This document shows positions 15,490 through 23,568 of a stretch of 41,938 nucleotides of DNA, one piece after another (the first letter of the stretch is position 1; each line of letters begins with the position of its first letter). The stretch spans positions 5,975 through 47,912 of the forward strand of contig PMKN01000072.1 of assembly GCA_003158675.1 (NCBI GenBank). Reading direction: 5' to 3'. A model generated the notes under the pieces. That model searched no databases. It was given only the letters and a program-made list of their open reading frames with translations, and was not told the origin of the DNA. The position numbers and the translations under genes were made by a program. The DNA is from Chloroflexota bacterium. GTDB taxonomy: Bacteria; Chloroflexota; Limnocylindria; Limnocylindrales; CSP1-4.

Positions 15490-17781
15490 TCAGTTCGGGC
15501 GCACGAAGCCCTTGCTGGCCCAGTGGCTGAGGATCGGGCCGATGTCGCCTAGGCCGACGGCGCCGTCGTTGTTGACGTCCGCGCGGATCCAGCCCTGACA
15601 GGTTGAGGTCTGCCCCCAGTGGCTGAGCAGGCCCGCGACGTCGCCCAGCCCGATCGCGCCGTCGAGGTTGGTGTCGCGGTCGGGGATCGGTTGACCGGCC
15701 GGCACGACCGTCTGGACGAAGCCGTTCTGGGCCAGCGATTGCTGGCCGGCGCTCGTGAGCATGAAGTTGACGAGGTCCTCGGCCTTTACCGTGGGCCAAT
15801 CGGTGAGCCCGGCGCCAGTGAAGGAGTTCTTGCGCATCGCGATGTAGAACGCTCTGGTGGCCGGGTAGGTCGAGTTCTGGACGTTGTACACGTTGGGCGC
15901 CACGCCGTCGAGATTGAGCGGCTTGAGGCCGGCCATGGTGGCGTCCGCGAGGCTCGTGTAGACGATCTGATATGGGCTCGCGGCGGCGGCAGCGGCTTCG
16001 TCGTAGGCAGAGCCCAGTCGGGCCAGCCCCGTCGCGGAGATCGTCGTCTGCTCGGCCGAGTCGGTCACCTTGAAGAGGCGGAGAAGGTCGGCGCGGTCCT
16101 CGGCGTCGATGGCGCCGGAGCGCGCAGCGATGGGCTGGTCAGGCCCTCCGAGGGCGCTCCAGTTGGTGATCGTGCCGCTGTAGATGCCCTGGACCTGGGC
16201 GGAGGTGATGTTGCTGATGAAGCTCATGGCCGGCGAGTTCTGGACGGCGATGACCATTGCGTCGCCCCCGATCTGCCACCCGTACAGGGTGCTCTCTTCG
16301 GTCGACGTCAAAGGTCTCGATATGGCTGCGGCATTGATCGTCCCCGCCTGCAAAGCTGCGATCGCCTGCGGGGTGGTGCCCGACAGGACCGACACGGTGC
16401 ACGCCGCGTTTGCGGCCAGCGCCTGGAACCCGAGTTGTGCCGAGCCTAGGACGGGCATCAACGACCACGAGCTGTCGACCCTGACGATGATCTGGCAGGC
16501 ACCGTAGCTTCGGACGTAGGCGTCCGAGCCGCCGATGCTGGTCTGGCCAGGCAGAGCGCCGGAAGTGGGCCCGGCCACGATAACGTTGCCCGCCCCGTCG
16601 ACGGCAACGCCGAATGCCAGATCGGTTGCTCCCGTGCCGAACTGGACAGTCCAGCTGGAGCTTCCGTCAGGGTGATAGGCCGTGACGAAGGCGTCCGATC
16701 CGCCGGAGCTTGTCTGACCGGGCAGGGCTCCTGCCGTGGAACCGGCAATGACGATGTCGCCGCTGAGGTTCACGGCCACTGCGTCGGCCGCGTCGTCCAG
16801 TGGGCTGCCGAACTGGCGCGTCCATGCGCGATCGCCGAGCGCGGAGTATGCCCGGACGAAGGCGTCCGACCCACCCAGCGCCGCCGAGCCCGGCAGGGCA
16901 CCACCGGCCGTGCCGACCGCAACGACGCCGCCCCCAAATGCCGGGGCGACCCCATTCACCACCGCACCGGCGAAGCTGTCCGTCCAGAGCGCGGAGCCGT
17001 CCTGGGAGTAGAAGCCCACGAAGGCGGATGAAGCGTACGCACCGCCAACGATCACGTGCCCCTGGGCGTCCACGGCCACGGATCTGGCGTCGTCGAAGAA
17101 CGGAGACGCGATAGAGATGGTCCAGCCCGGATTGCCACTGGCTGCCGCGAAGGAGCGCACCCAGCCGTCTTCGTCACCGCTATGCACGTCGAGCGAGTAT
17201 CCAGAGACAAAGACGTTGCCGTAGACATCGGTGGCGATGCTCTGTGCCACGTCGACTTTCGGGCTCCCAAACTGGCTCGTCCATCGTTCGTTGCCATGTG
17301 AGTCGTAAGAGCGGACGAAGGCGTCCATCCCGCCCGAACTCGTCTGTCCCGGGAGAGTTCCGGAGGTGTAGCCGCTCACGTATATGTTGCCGTTGCCGTC
17401 GACTGCGACCGCGAAGGCCACGTCGTCGGCCGAGGTCCCGAACTGAGTGGTCCACCGTTCGGCCCCCGTGAAGTCGTACGAGCGGACATAGGCGTCGTAG
17501 CCGCCCTGGCTCGTCTGGCCAGGTAGAGCGCCAGCCGTGTAGCCCACCACGAACGAATTGCCCAAGTCGTCGACCGCGACTGCCTCGGCCTCGTCAGCGC
17601 CCGACGTTCCGAACTGGTTGGTCCACCGGAGCTGCGGGGTGACGCCAGCCTGGGACGCTATGGTTGCCGACACGAGGTGCGCCGGGGCGCGGCTCGCCAG
17701 AACTGGCGTAGATGCCAACTCTGCCAGCGCCAGCGCAGCTATCGCCGCGAACCCCAGAACCCTTCCCCTGGAACTGGACAT
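15490..17781 (-). CDS. Secreted beta-propeller / PstS-like / dockerin protein
   Basis: The ATG at 17781 follows GAGGGTG and opens a signal peptide; a GTG three codons earlier is possible. Of 763 residues, about 45-430 form a beta-propeller of SBBP-type repeats, each carrying WTxQFG, a DDxAxAVAVDxxGNI segment and GALPGQTSxGGxDAFV. Residues from about 435 to 695 resemble a PstS-type phosphate-binding domain, with WSLMPVLGSAQLG, YGWQIGGDAMVIA and a C-terminal LVNFMLTSAGQQSLAQNGF. Two calcium-binding dockerin loops end the protein: DTNLDGAIGLGD and DVNNDGAVGLGD, each followed by a LLSHW or ILSHW helix. The phosphate site looks degenerate: RSGAIDAED stands where SGT is usual. The dockerin should dock to cohesins of the locus. 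It is divergent from pstS. Confidence 0.85.
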   Translation of the reverse strand: MSSSRGRVLGFAAIAALALAELASTPVLASRAPAHLVSATIASQAGVTPQLRWTNQFGTSGADEAEAVAVDDLGNSFVVGYTAGALPGQTSQGGYDAYVRSYDFTGAERWTTQFGTSADDVAFAVAVDGNGNIYVSGYTSGTLPGQTSSGGMDAFVRSYDSHGNERWTSQFGSPKVDVAQSIATDVYGNVFVSGYSLDVHSGDEDGWVRSFAAASGNPGWTISIASPFFDDARSVAVDAQGHVIVGGAYASSAFVGFYSQDGSALWTDSFAGAVVNGVAPAFGGGVVAVGTAGGALPGSAALGGSDAFVRAYSALGDRAWTRQFGSPLDDAADAVAVNLSGDIVIAGSTAGALPGQTSSGGSDAFVTAYHPDGSSSWTVQFGTGATDLAFGVAVDGAGNVIVAGPTSGALPGQTSIGGSDAYVRSYGACQIIVRVDSSWSLMPVLGSAQLGFQALAANAACTVSVLSGTTPQAIAALQAGTINAAAISRPLTSTEESTLYGWQIGGDAMVIAVQNSPAMSFISNITSAQVQGIYSGTITNWSALGGPDQPIAARSGAIDAEDRADLLRLFKVTDSAEQTTISATGLARLGSAYDEAAAAAASPYQIVYTSLADATMAGLKPLNLDGVAPNVYNVQNSTYPATRAFYIAMRKNSFTGAGLTDWPTVKAEDLVNFMLTSAGQQSLAQNGFVQTVVPAGQPIPDRDTNLDGAIGLGDVAGLLSHWGQTSTCQGWIRADVNNDGAVGLGDIGPILSHWASKGFVRPN

Positions 17782-17846
17782 CGTGCTCACCCTCTACCAA
17801 GAACGGCGCTAGCTAAGAGAGCCGTCGGTAAGAGAGCCAGCCGCGG

Positions 17847-17875
17847 GTGAACGGCGTATGAACCCGCCATTAACA
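17847..17875 (+). promoter_or_regulatory. Pho-box-like triple repeat in the divergent region (proximal to the dockerin gene)
   Basis: GTGAACG, ATGAACC and ATTAACA start 11 bases apart at 17847, 17858 and 17869. The reverse complement contains GTTCAT and GTTCACC, the latter being the classic actinobacterial PhoP half-site. No -10 follows at nine bases on the plus strand, so this copy may act on the minus-strand dockerin gene or assist the neighbouring site. Confidence 0.5.
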
Positions 17876-17936
17876 GCAGCGGCATGGCCGTCCTCGCAAG
17901 CACAATTCCAGCCCCGCGGTTGCGAATCGGCCGAAC

Positions 17937-17980
17937 GTTAACGACAGGCGAACAACCAGATAACGCCGCCGCACGATCTT
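17937..17980 (+). promoter_or_regulatory. Pho-box-like triple repeat and -10 for pstS
   Basis: GTTAACG, GCGAACA and GATAACG start 11 bases apart (17937, 17948, 17959). Exactly nine bases after the third unit comes GATCTT (17975-17980), a plausible -10. The pstS GTG is 56 bases further on. The geometry is the same as at 19979 and 13770, which supports a shared regulator. Confidence 0.55.
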
Positions 17981-18035
17981 CCTTGCTCACTGGGAGCCCG
18001 TCTGCTCAGCCGGCCCATGGAGGAGGATCTGTCCC

Positions 18036-18950
18036 GTGAGAAGAATGCGCAGTCTCGTGTTGTTTCTGATGCTTGGCGCAGTTGTGGGCGCCTGCGGATC
18101 GACCGGCGGCTCGTCGACCGCTCCGGGAGGCAGTGCATTGACGTCTGGATCGGGTGACCCAGGCTCCGCCGAGTGCGTGAAGGGTTCGATGGCCCTGGCC
18201 GGCTCCACCGCCCTTCAGCCGCTTCTGTCAGATGCTGCCGAAGCCTATATGAAACACTGCCCCGATGGAGCGATCATGATCAACGGGGGCGGTTCCGGCA
18301 TCGGACTTACCCAGGTCTCCCAAGGAGCCGTAGACGCGGGCTCTTCCGACATCATCGCCGCAGCGAAACTGCCCGCGGGCGATTCGGCGACTCTCGTTGA
18401 CCACGTCGTCTGCCGGCAGGCGTGGGTCGTGGCTACTAACAAAGACGTGACGGGCATTACGAACCTGACAACTGATCAGCAGCGCCAGATCTGGAGTGGC
18501 AAAGTCACCAACTGGTCGGCCGTGGGCGGGCCGGATCTCCCGATCGTCCTCATCGTCCGACCGGCATCATCTGGTACCCGATATGTCTTCCAGCAAGTCG
18601 TGCTGGGCGGCACCGTCATCAACGACACCGTTGGGCAGCTTCTTACAGAGGACTCGAACGGGGCCGTGGTTACGGCGGTCTCCAAGACTTCTGGCGCCAT
18701 TAGCGTCATCGGTCTCGCGTACTACAACGTCCCGGCCAACAAGGCGCAGCTCAACGGACTCCAGCTCGACGGCGTCGACGCGACCATTGCCAATGTCGAC
18801 AACAAGACGTACGAGCTGGCCGCCGAAGGCCACGTCTACACCAAGGGTGAGGCCAGCGGCCTCACCAAGGCGTTCCTCGATTTCATGCTGTCTGACGAAG
18901 TCCAGAAGACGATCGTCCCCAAGGACTCCTACGGCTCAGTCACAGGCTAG
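18036..18950 (+). CDS. pstS: Phosphate-binding lipoprotein of the Pst transporter
   Basis: It captures phosphate outside the cell and hands it to PstCA. The GTG start has GGAGGAGGA upstream. The signal peptide ends in a lipobox, VGAC, so Cys20 is probably lipidated. The binding-site segments of the family are intact: AGSTALQPLL, NGGGSGIGLTQV, DAGSSDI, and RPASSGTRYVF with the phosphate-contacting Arg and Ser-Gly-Thr. Length is 304 residues, normal for PstS. Unlike the two other PstS-like proteins here it has no dockerin and anchors itself by lipid. A Ser/Gly/Thr linker (residues 21-45) holds the domain off the membrane. It is preceded by a Pho-like promoter. Confidence 0.93.
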   Translation: MRRMRSLVLFLMLGAVVGACGSTGGSSTAPGGSALTSGSGDPGSAECVKGSMALAGSTALQPLLSDAAEAYMKHCPDGAIMINGGGSGIGLTQVSQGAVDAGSSDIIAAAKLPAGDSATLVDHVVCRQAWVVATNKDVTGITNLTTDQQRQIWSGKVTNWSAVGGPDLPIVLIVRPASSGTRYVFQQVVLGGTVINDTVGQLLTEDSNGAVVTAVSKTSGAISVIGLAYYNVPANKAQLNGLQLDGVDATIANVDNKTYELAAEGHVYTKGEASGLTKAFLDFMLSDEVQKTIVPKDSYGSVTG

Positions 18951-18970
18951 CTCTCCGCAAGAACAGAGCT
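18949..18970 (+). terminator. Weak stem-loop at the end of pstS
   Basis: AGCTCT and AGAGCT pair around a ten-base loop, starting within the pstS stop codon. No U-run follows, so it is at best a weak terminator or a 3' stabilising hairpin. Confidence 0.3.
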
Positions 18971-19302
18971 CCCGTCCCCTGAGGGTCAGGGCCGGAAGCG
19001 CAAAGTGGCGCCGGACCGGTCAAGAGTCAGCAGCGGCCAGAGTGCCGGCTCGGGATCGCTGATCCCGCGGCATCAGCGTCGCGTGGAAGGGCCAAACGTC
19101 AGTACGAGGGATGGTCCGGACAGACTCGCGACCTGCGCACCGACCGCCGCCATTCCAGCTCTGCGGTGGACCTTCTTCGGAGCGAGGACGATCGGCGTTC
19201 GTGTCCGTCGCCTTCGGGAGCACTGGCGAACCGCCGGATGCGGACCCGCATGTCCGGTGGCGTCGGAGGGGCTGAGTAGAAACAGGCCCCTACTCGATCC
19301 GA
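18971..19302. other. 332 bp without a supported gene, between convergent genes
   Basis: Frames on both strands are short or Arg/Pro-rich and look non-coding. No promoter or repeat is evident. Confidence 0.5.
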
Positions 19303-19319
19303 AGGCGGATTGCCCGCCT
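19303..19319 (-). terminator. Stem-loop directly after the stop of the small surface protein
   Basis: On the minus strand AGGCGG pairs with CCGCCT around a five-base loop, beginning at the TAG stop of the adjoining gene. There is only a TT after the stem, so strength is uncertain. Confidence 0.45.
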
Positions 19320-19761
19320 AACCCCGGATCGTTGCTCGCTGGCGTCGGACCACAAAGAAGCCGATGAGTCCCACCATGAGGCAGACCAGCAGCGCCAGTA
19401 GACCCGACCCGCTCGGATCCGCGAAGACGTCGATCATCGATGTGGTCGGGGGTGGAGTGAGGCGCGGCGCGCCCGTCGCGGCTTCGATGCTTTCCATCGG
19501 TGTGGGCGTGGGCTCGGGCGTGAGCGTGGGCCCGGGGCTGGACGAGATGGAGGGAGCGGGGGTGTTCGCTTCGCCCGTCAGCACGCCTACGACGTTGACC
19601 ACGCTGTTCAGGCTGGCGCTCGGGTCGTAGGTGGGGATTGTGAGGCTGGAGCCGGCTGCGGCGGCGACCGGCTGGCCGGAAGGCGCGTGCGATGACGGCC
19701 CGGCGCCCATCAGAACAACCGAGAGGCAAACGACCGCAAGCGGTATCGCCAGCTTCCGCAT
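19318..19761 (-). CDS. Small anchored surface protein
   Basis: The 147-residue product has a signal peptide (RKLAIPLAVVCLSVVLMGAG) and a short hydrophobic/beta segment (SLTIPTYDPSASLNSVVNVVG). A Pro/Thr/Ser-rich stalk follows, then one C-terminal membrane helix (LLALLVCLMVGLIGFFVV) with a basic tail RRQRATIRG. I chose the ATG just before the signal peptide; the frame extends 23 codons upstream. There is no cohesin or dockerin module. The anchor is of the same kind as in the scaffold proteins, so it may be an accessory of the locus. Its function is unknown. Confidence 0.7.
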   Translation of the reverse strand: MRKLAIPLAVVCLSVVLMGAGPSSHAPSGQPVAAAAGSSLTIPTYDPSASLNSVVNVVGVLTGEANTPAPSISSSPGPTLTPEPTPTPMESIEAATGAPRLTPPPTTSMIDVFADPSGSGLLALLVCLMVGLIGFFVVRRQRATIRG

Positions 19762-19926
19762 CTCGTCTCGAACCCTCGCCTCCCAATGATTGGCGACGGG
19801 ATCATAGACGATGGTCGGAAGGGTTGCCACGCGGTCTTCGTCAAGGCCCCTGCCTCGGGAAGCCGTTCCGGGAGCTGCTCAAGTCCGGCTGAGTGAGTGT
19901 GGACATCCTGGTCCCCCGTCAGTCCG

Positions 19927-19966
19927 GGTAGCTCTGATCCAACCGCTGCCGACAGGAAGAGCTACC
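19927..19966. repeat. Nine-base perfect inverted repeat upstream of a Pho-like site
   Basis: GGTAGCTCT (19927) and AGAGCTACC (19958) are perfect inverted repeats 22 bases apart. They end 12 bases before the triple repeat. They could be an operator or the stem of an upstream transcript's hairpin. Confidence 0.5.
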
Positions 19967-19978
19967 AATTGCGCTCCC

Positions 19979-20022
19979 GATAACAACCCGAAAACACTCC
20001 GAGAACAACGCGTCCCTATGTT
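19979..20022 (+). promoter_or_regulatory. Pho-box-like triple repeat and -10 for the single-cohesin gene
   Basis: GATAACA, GAAAACA and GAGAACA start 11 bases apart and differ at only one position, making this the cleanest copy. Nine bases later comes TATGTT (20017-20022) as -10. The start codon is 67 bases beyond. This promoter could drive the whole run from 20089 towards pstB, except where the strong terminator at 23514 intervenes. Confidence 0.62.
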
Positions 20023-20088
20023 CTGGCCGTACGAAGTCTGCGGTATCGCAAGCTGGCCCACCCGGCCGTCACAGGAGGACCGTTCATC

Positions 20089-21015
20089 GTGCGTCTGCGC
20101 CTTCGGAGTCAGGTTGCCCTCGTTTCCGCTATGGCGGTTTGGGCTGCCATCACCGCCACCCCCGTCGCAGCGGCTGATCCCACTCTCAGGATTGATCCGG
20201 GCACACAAAGCGTGGCGCAAGGGAGCACATTCACCGTCCACGTGGTGCAGAACGACGCCGACAAGTCGATGGGCGTACAGGCATCGCTCGCGTTCGACCA
20301 GACGAAGCTGCAGATCCAGAAGGTCAATCGAGGGGCTCCTTGGGCGGACGCTCCAATCGTGGCTCCGGCTGACTTCGCGGCAGCCATCTCGGATGCCAAC
20401 GGGAGCGGCAAGCTCGCCCAGTTCATGGCCGCGTTCATACCTCCAGCCACGGTCGCTTCGGGCGATGAGGACTTCCTCGATGTCACCTTCAAGGCCACGG
20501 GTTGCGGCCAGGTCGCGCTCAGTCTCCCGATCTCGCTCACCGACAGCCTGATGCTGGACGCAACCGGGGGAACTCTCACGATCCAGACCGTCGGCGCCAC
20601 CGTCACGATCAACAACTGCGGCGCAGGCAACGGCGGCAACACCAGCCAGCCAACTGCCACCCCCGCTTCGGGCGCCACCCCGGCCTCGGGCGCCACCCCG
20701 GCCTCGGGCGCAAGCGCGGGCGCAAGCCAGGAAGCGGGCGCCCCCCAGGACACATCCGGCCAATCGTCCCCCGGAGCGACTGCCGCCCCGACCCAGGTCG
20801 CAGGCGACACCTCCGGAGACGGAGGCGGCAATCCCGCCAATCAAACGATCGGAATCGGAGGCGGTGCCGGTCCCGTCAGCAACTCGATCTCAGGGTCGGG
20901 AGCATCCGGGAACGCGACCAACGTTCCAGGGTGGCTGCCGATCGTCCTCGCCATTCCAGCTGTAGCGGTGATCTTGCTGGGGCTGCGGAAATGGCGGCTG
21001 GAGGAGATGCACTGA
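20089..21015 (+). CDS. Membrane-anchored single-cohesin surface protein
   Basis: The GTG has AGGAGGA upstream. A signal peptide (residues 1-28, ending PVAAAD) precedes one cohesin-like sandwich at about 29-180. It includes GSTFTVHVVQND, LAFDQTKLQIQKVNRGAPWADAPI and DFLDVTFKATGCGQV, closely resembling the second and third cohesins of the scaffold at 11056-13575. A stalk with three copies of ASGATP leads to one membrane helix (LPIVLAIPAVAVILLGL) and a short tail, KWRLEEMH. Total length is 308 residues. It directly precedes the PstS-dockerin gene, so a cohesin receptor and its probable ligand are neighbours. Confidence 0.85.
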   Translation: MRLRLRSQVALVSAMAVWAAITATPVAAADPTLRIDPGTQSVAQGSTFTVHVVQNDADKSMGVQASLAFDQTKLQIQKVNRGAPWADAPIVAPADFAAAISDANGSGKLAQFMAAFIPPATVASGDEDFLDVTFKATGCGQVALSLPISLTDSLMLDATGGTLTIQTVGATVTINNCGAGNGGNTSQPTATPASGATPASGATPASGASAGASQEAGAPQDTSGQSSPGATAAPTQVAGDTSGDGGGNPANQTIGIGGGAGPVSNSISGSGASGNATNVPGWLPIVLAIPAVAVILLGLRKWRLEEMH

Positions 21016-21016
21016 T

Positions 21017-21054
21017 GGCTCCCGAGATCACCGGGCCATGCGGCTCAGGGAGCC
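21017..21054 (+). terminator. Ten-base-pair hairpin after the single-cohesin gene
   Basis: GGCTCCCGAG pairs with CTC-A-GGGAGCC, with one bulged A, around a 17-base loop, starting one base after the stop. There is no U-run. It may attenuate read-through into the PstS-dockerin gene or form part of that gene's 170-base leader. Confidence 0.4.
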
Positions 21055-21224
21055 ATGCGACGAAGCCTGACCATCCCTATGACCAACGGTCGCTTTCGGC
21101 GTGCTTGAGAGAACCCGACCGAGAACGTCCGACCAGAAGAATTGGAGGTGATAGCGAGTCCAAGCCTCGACGCATGGCCCCTCAGATTAACACGCAAGAC
21201 AACGACCTCACAGAGAGGATTTCT

Positions 21225-22400
21225 ATGATGTACCAGGTTCTTGGCCGCGTGCAGCGGCTGCCGGCGGTGCTGGCAGCTTCCGCGATCGTGGCGACTTCGC
21301 TCCTGGTGGCGCCGGGCAGCACTTTCGCTGCCGGGACGTGTCCGCTTCCGAGCGTTCTCGAGTCCGGCTCCACCACCGTCTACCCGGCCCTCCAGGCCGG
21401 CAACTCCGCCCTTCAGACCGCGCTGGGCTGCTCCGTGAGCCTCGTGGCCAGCGGTTCCGGTGCGGGCATCAACGACGCCATCAGCGGCGCTTCGCAGATC
21501 GCGGCGTCGTCCACTCCGCTCAGTGGCACCCAGCCCGCCAGCCTCTACGCCTGGCAGATCGGCGGCGACGCGATGGTCATCGCGATGAACGCCAACACCG
21601 CCGCCAGCCTGGGTGTCACCCAGATCACCAAGGCCCAGGTCGCGCAGATCTGGACCTCCACCGCCGCCGGCGGCGTCTCGAACTGGAGCAGCTTCGGCTA
21701 CGGCTCGGGCACGATCGTTCCGCGCGGCCGCGACGGCAACACCTCCGGCTCCTACAAGGACTTCTACCAGAAGTTCGGCATCACCCAGACGGCTATGGAC
21801 GCCACGATCACCGCTACGGGTCTGCCCCTCCTGCAAACCAGCCAGGATGAGGCCACCGCTGCTTGCAATGACCCAAGCGACATCGTCTACACCAGCCTTG
21901 CCAACTTGCAGGCCTTTGGCCCCGCGGGCCAGGGCTGCCTCGTCGCGCTTGCTCTGTCGGCTGACGGCAGCGCTGGCTCGTACGTGATGCCCACCGTCAC
22001 GAGCGTCCAGACCGGGACGTACCCGGTACCGCGCCAGCTCTTCCTCGTCATGAAGAAGTGGAGCCTCATCGGTTCTGCGACCACGACCGACAGCTCTGCC
22101 GAGGTCAAGGCCCAGGACATGCTCAACTTCTACATGAGCAGCGCCGGCCAGGCTTTCGTCGGCCAGGCCGGCTTTGTCCCCGGCACTATCCCGGCTGCCA
22201 AGCCCATCCCCGACTTCGACGTCAACCTCGACGGCGCTGTCGGCCTCGGCGACATCGGCAACATCCTCGGCCGCTGGGGCGCCACGTCGCCCTGCAAGGG
22301 CTGGATCCGCGCTGACGTAGCCAACCAGGGCGCAGTCGGCCTCAGCGGCATCGGCCAGGTCCTCGCCCATTGGGGCCAGAAGGGCTTCGTTGCCCCGTAG
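21225..22400 (+). CDS. Secreted PstS-like phosphate-binding protein with C-terminal dockerin
   Basis: The ATG follows GAGAGGA and opens a signal peptide ending GSTFAAG; the open frame upstream is leader. Residues 35-325 form a PstS-type binding domain: ESGSTTVYPAL, ASGSGAGINDAISG, YAWQIGGDAMVIAMN, and RDGNTSGSYKDF at the phosphate site. The last 60 residues are a dockerin. The first loop, DVNLDGAVGLGD, keeps all calcium ligands. The second, DVANQGAVGLSG, has lost Asn3, Asp5 and Asp12, so it probably binds no calcium. There is no lipobox or membrane anchor. Retention at the cell surface would therefore depend on cohesin pairing, for which the adjacent genes supply partners. Length is 391 residues. 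Confidence 0.9.
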   Translation: MMYQVLGRVQRLPAVLAASAIVATSLLVAPGSTFAAGTCPLPSVLESGSTTVYPALQAGNSALQTALGCSVSLVASGSGAGINDAISGASQIAASSTPLSGTQPASLYAWQIGGDAMVIAMNANTAASLGVTQITKAQVAQIWTSTAAGGVSNWSSFGYGSGTIVPRGRDGNTSGSYKDFYQKFGITQTAMDATITATGLPLLQTSQDEATAACNDPSDIVYTSLANLQAFGPAGQGCLVALALSADGSAGSYVMPTVTSVQTGTYPVPRQLFLVMKKWSLIGSATTTDSSAEVKAQDMLNFYMSSAGQAFVGQAGFVPGTIPAAKPIPDFDVNLDGAVGLGDIGNILGRWGATSPCKGWIRADVANQGAVGLSGIGQVLAHWGQKGFVAP

Positions 22401-22441
22401 CCATCGGTTGACTCACAACGCGTCTTGATGGAGGAGAAACA

Positions 22442-23491
22442 ATGAATCGCACTCGACTGGCCGCCCTAGGCCTGGGCGCCATCATCGCAGTCGGCAGCAT
22501 TGCCGCCCCGATGACCATCTTTGCCGCCTCGGGCAACTACTATAAGGTCACCCCGGCGACCACCCCCACGACCTCCGGCGGCACCTTCTCAGTCGGGATC
22601 TACTCGACTAGCAGCGCGGCGATCGCCGGCTCCGGCGCAGGCATCACCTTCGACCCGACGAAGATCCTCCTGCAGTCCGTCACGACCAACTCGACGCTCA
22701 CCAGCGCCACCTGGACGGGCGTCCCGACTGCCGGGGTTATTGCGACCGCCAACAGCACCGGCTCGCTGCCGGACGTGGGCTGGTTCTGGTCCGGCGGCAC
22801 GCAGCCGGCCGGCGACAACCTTCTCTACACCGCCACCTTCAAGGCCGTCAACTCCTACTTCGCTAGCACGTCGATCACCCCGTTCGTGACCGACGGCGTT
22901 GGCGGCATCATGTACGGCGACTACTCCTTCGCGGTTCTCGACCCGGCCGTCGCCGGCACCGTCACCAACCCGGCCCCGACCCCGACCCCGACCCCGACCG
23001 CGACCCCGGTCCCGACCCCGACCCCGGCCGTCACCCCGACCCCGGCTGTCGCGGGCAATGGCACCACGAACGTCACCGGCCAGGTCGACTTCGGTTTCCT
23101 GTCCCTCAGCGTTCCGGCGAACACCACCATCAATCTCGTCCGCAACTCGACGGCCACGGCGAATGTGCCGGTCACCGTCTACTCGAACATCATGTGGAAC
23201 ATGCAGGTCAGCGATCCGAAGACCGCCAACACGGGCTTCATGACCTCGGGCGCCAACGTCCTGCACAACCCGATGCACGTTTGGCAGGGCACGAAGCCGG
23301 ATCCGGCTTACCCGGCCAACTTGCTGCCGCTCTACGACGTCGATCTCAGCTCGACGACCGCCAGCCCGTCGCTGGGCAGCGGCTCGAACAGCATGATCGT
23401 CACCACGACTCTCGCGCAGTACACCGTCGCCCAGGACCTGCCGGGCACGTACGGCATCCAGGTCCTGTACTCCGCGTTCTCGGGCTTCTAG
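22442..23491 (+). CDS. Secreted protein with a cohesin-like domain and a WxL-like C-terminal domain
   Basis: The ATG has GGAGGAG at ideal spacing. A signal peptide (1-30) is followed by a cohesin-like domain at about 31-175, with GGTFSVGIYSTSS, GITFDPTKILLQ and LLYTATFKA. It is most like the first cohesin of the scaffold gene. A Pro/Thr stalk (PTPTPTPTATPVPTPTP) separates it from a 150-residue beta-rich domain, with VDFGFLSLSVPANTTINLV and a tryptophan motif MWNMQVSD, ending YGIQVLYSAFSGF. That layout recalls WxL domains, which bind peptidoglycan in Firmicutes; the match is structural impression only. There is no membrane anchor. The next gene encodes a DUF916-like protein, the usual WxL partner. 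Confidence 0.72.
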   Translation: MNRTRLAALGLGAIIAVGSIAAPMTIFAASGNYYKVTPATTPTTSGGTFSVGIYSTSSAAIAGSGAGITFDPTKILLQSVTTNSTLTSATWTGVPTAGVIATANSTGSLPDVGWFWSGGTQPAGDNLLYTATFKAVNSYFASTSITPFVTDGVGGIMYGDYSFAVLDPAVAGTVTNPAPTPTPTPTATPVPTPTPAVTPTPAVAGNGTTNVTGQVDFGFLSLSVPANTTINLVRNSTATANVPVTVYSNIMWNMQVSDPKTANTGFMTSGANVLHNPMHVWQGTKPDPAYPANLLPLYDVDLSSTTASPSLGSGSNSMIVTTTLAQYTVAQDLPGTYGIQVLYSAFSGF

Positions 23492-23513
23492 TCCGCGATC
23501 GCTGAGTTAGCTC

Positions 23514-23545
23514 GGGGAGTGGCGGAAACGCCACTCCCCATTTCC
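23514..23545 (+). terminator. Strong rho-independent-type terminator
   Basis: GGGGAGTGGCG and CGCCACTCCCC form a perfect 11-base-pair stem with a GAAA tetraloop, followed by ATTTCC. It lies 23 bases after the cohesin/WxL-like stop and 24 bases before the next start. It should cut or reduce transcription between the secreted components and the DUF916-like/pstCAB part. Confidence 0.82.
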
Positions 23546-23568
23546 CTGCTTCAATAGAAGGTATCCGG

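Noticed and set aside
21080-21215. A further Pho-like site before the PstS-dockerin gene
   Set aside because: AAC-containing units are present (around 21105-21130 and 21186-21205) but are 12 bases apart, not 11, and no -10 follows at nine bases.
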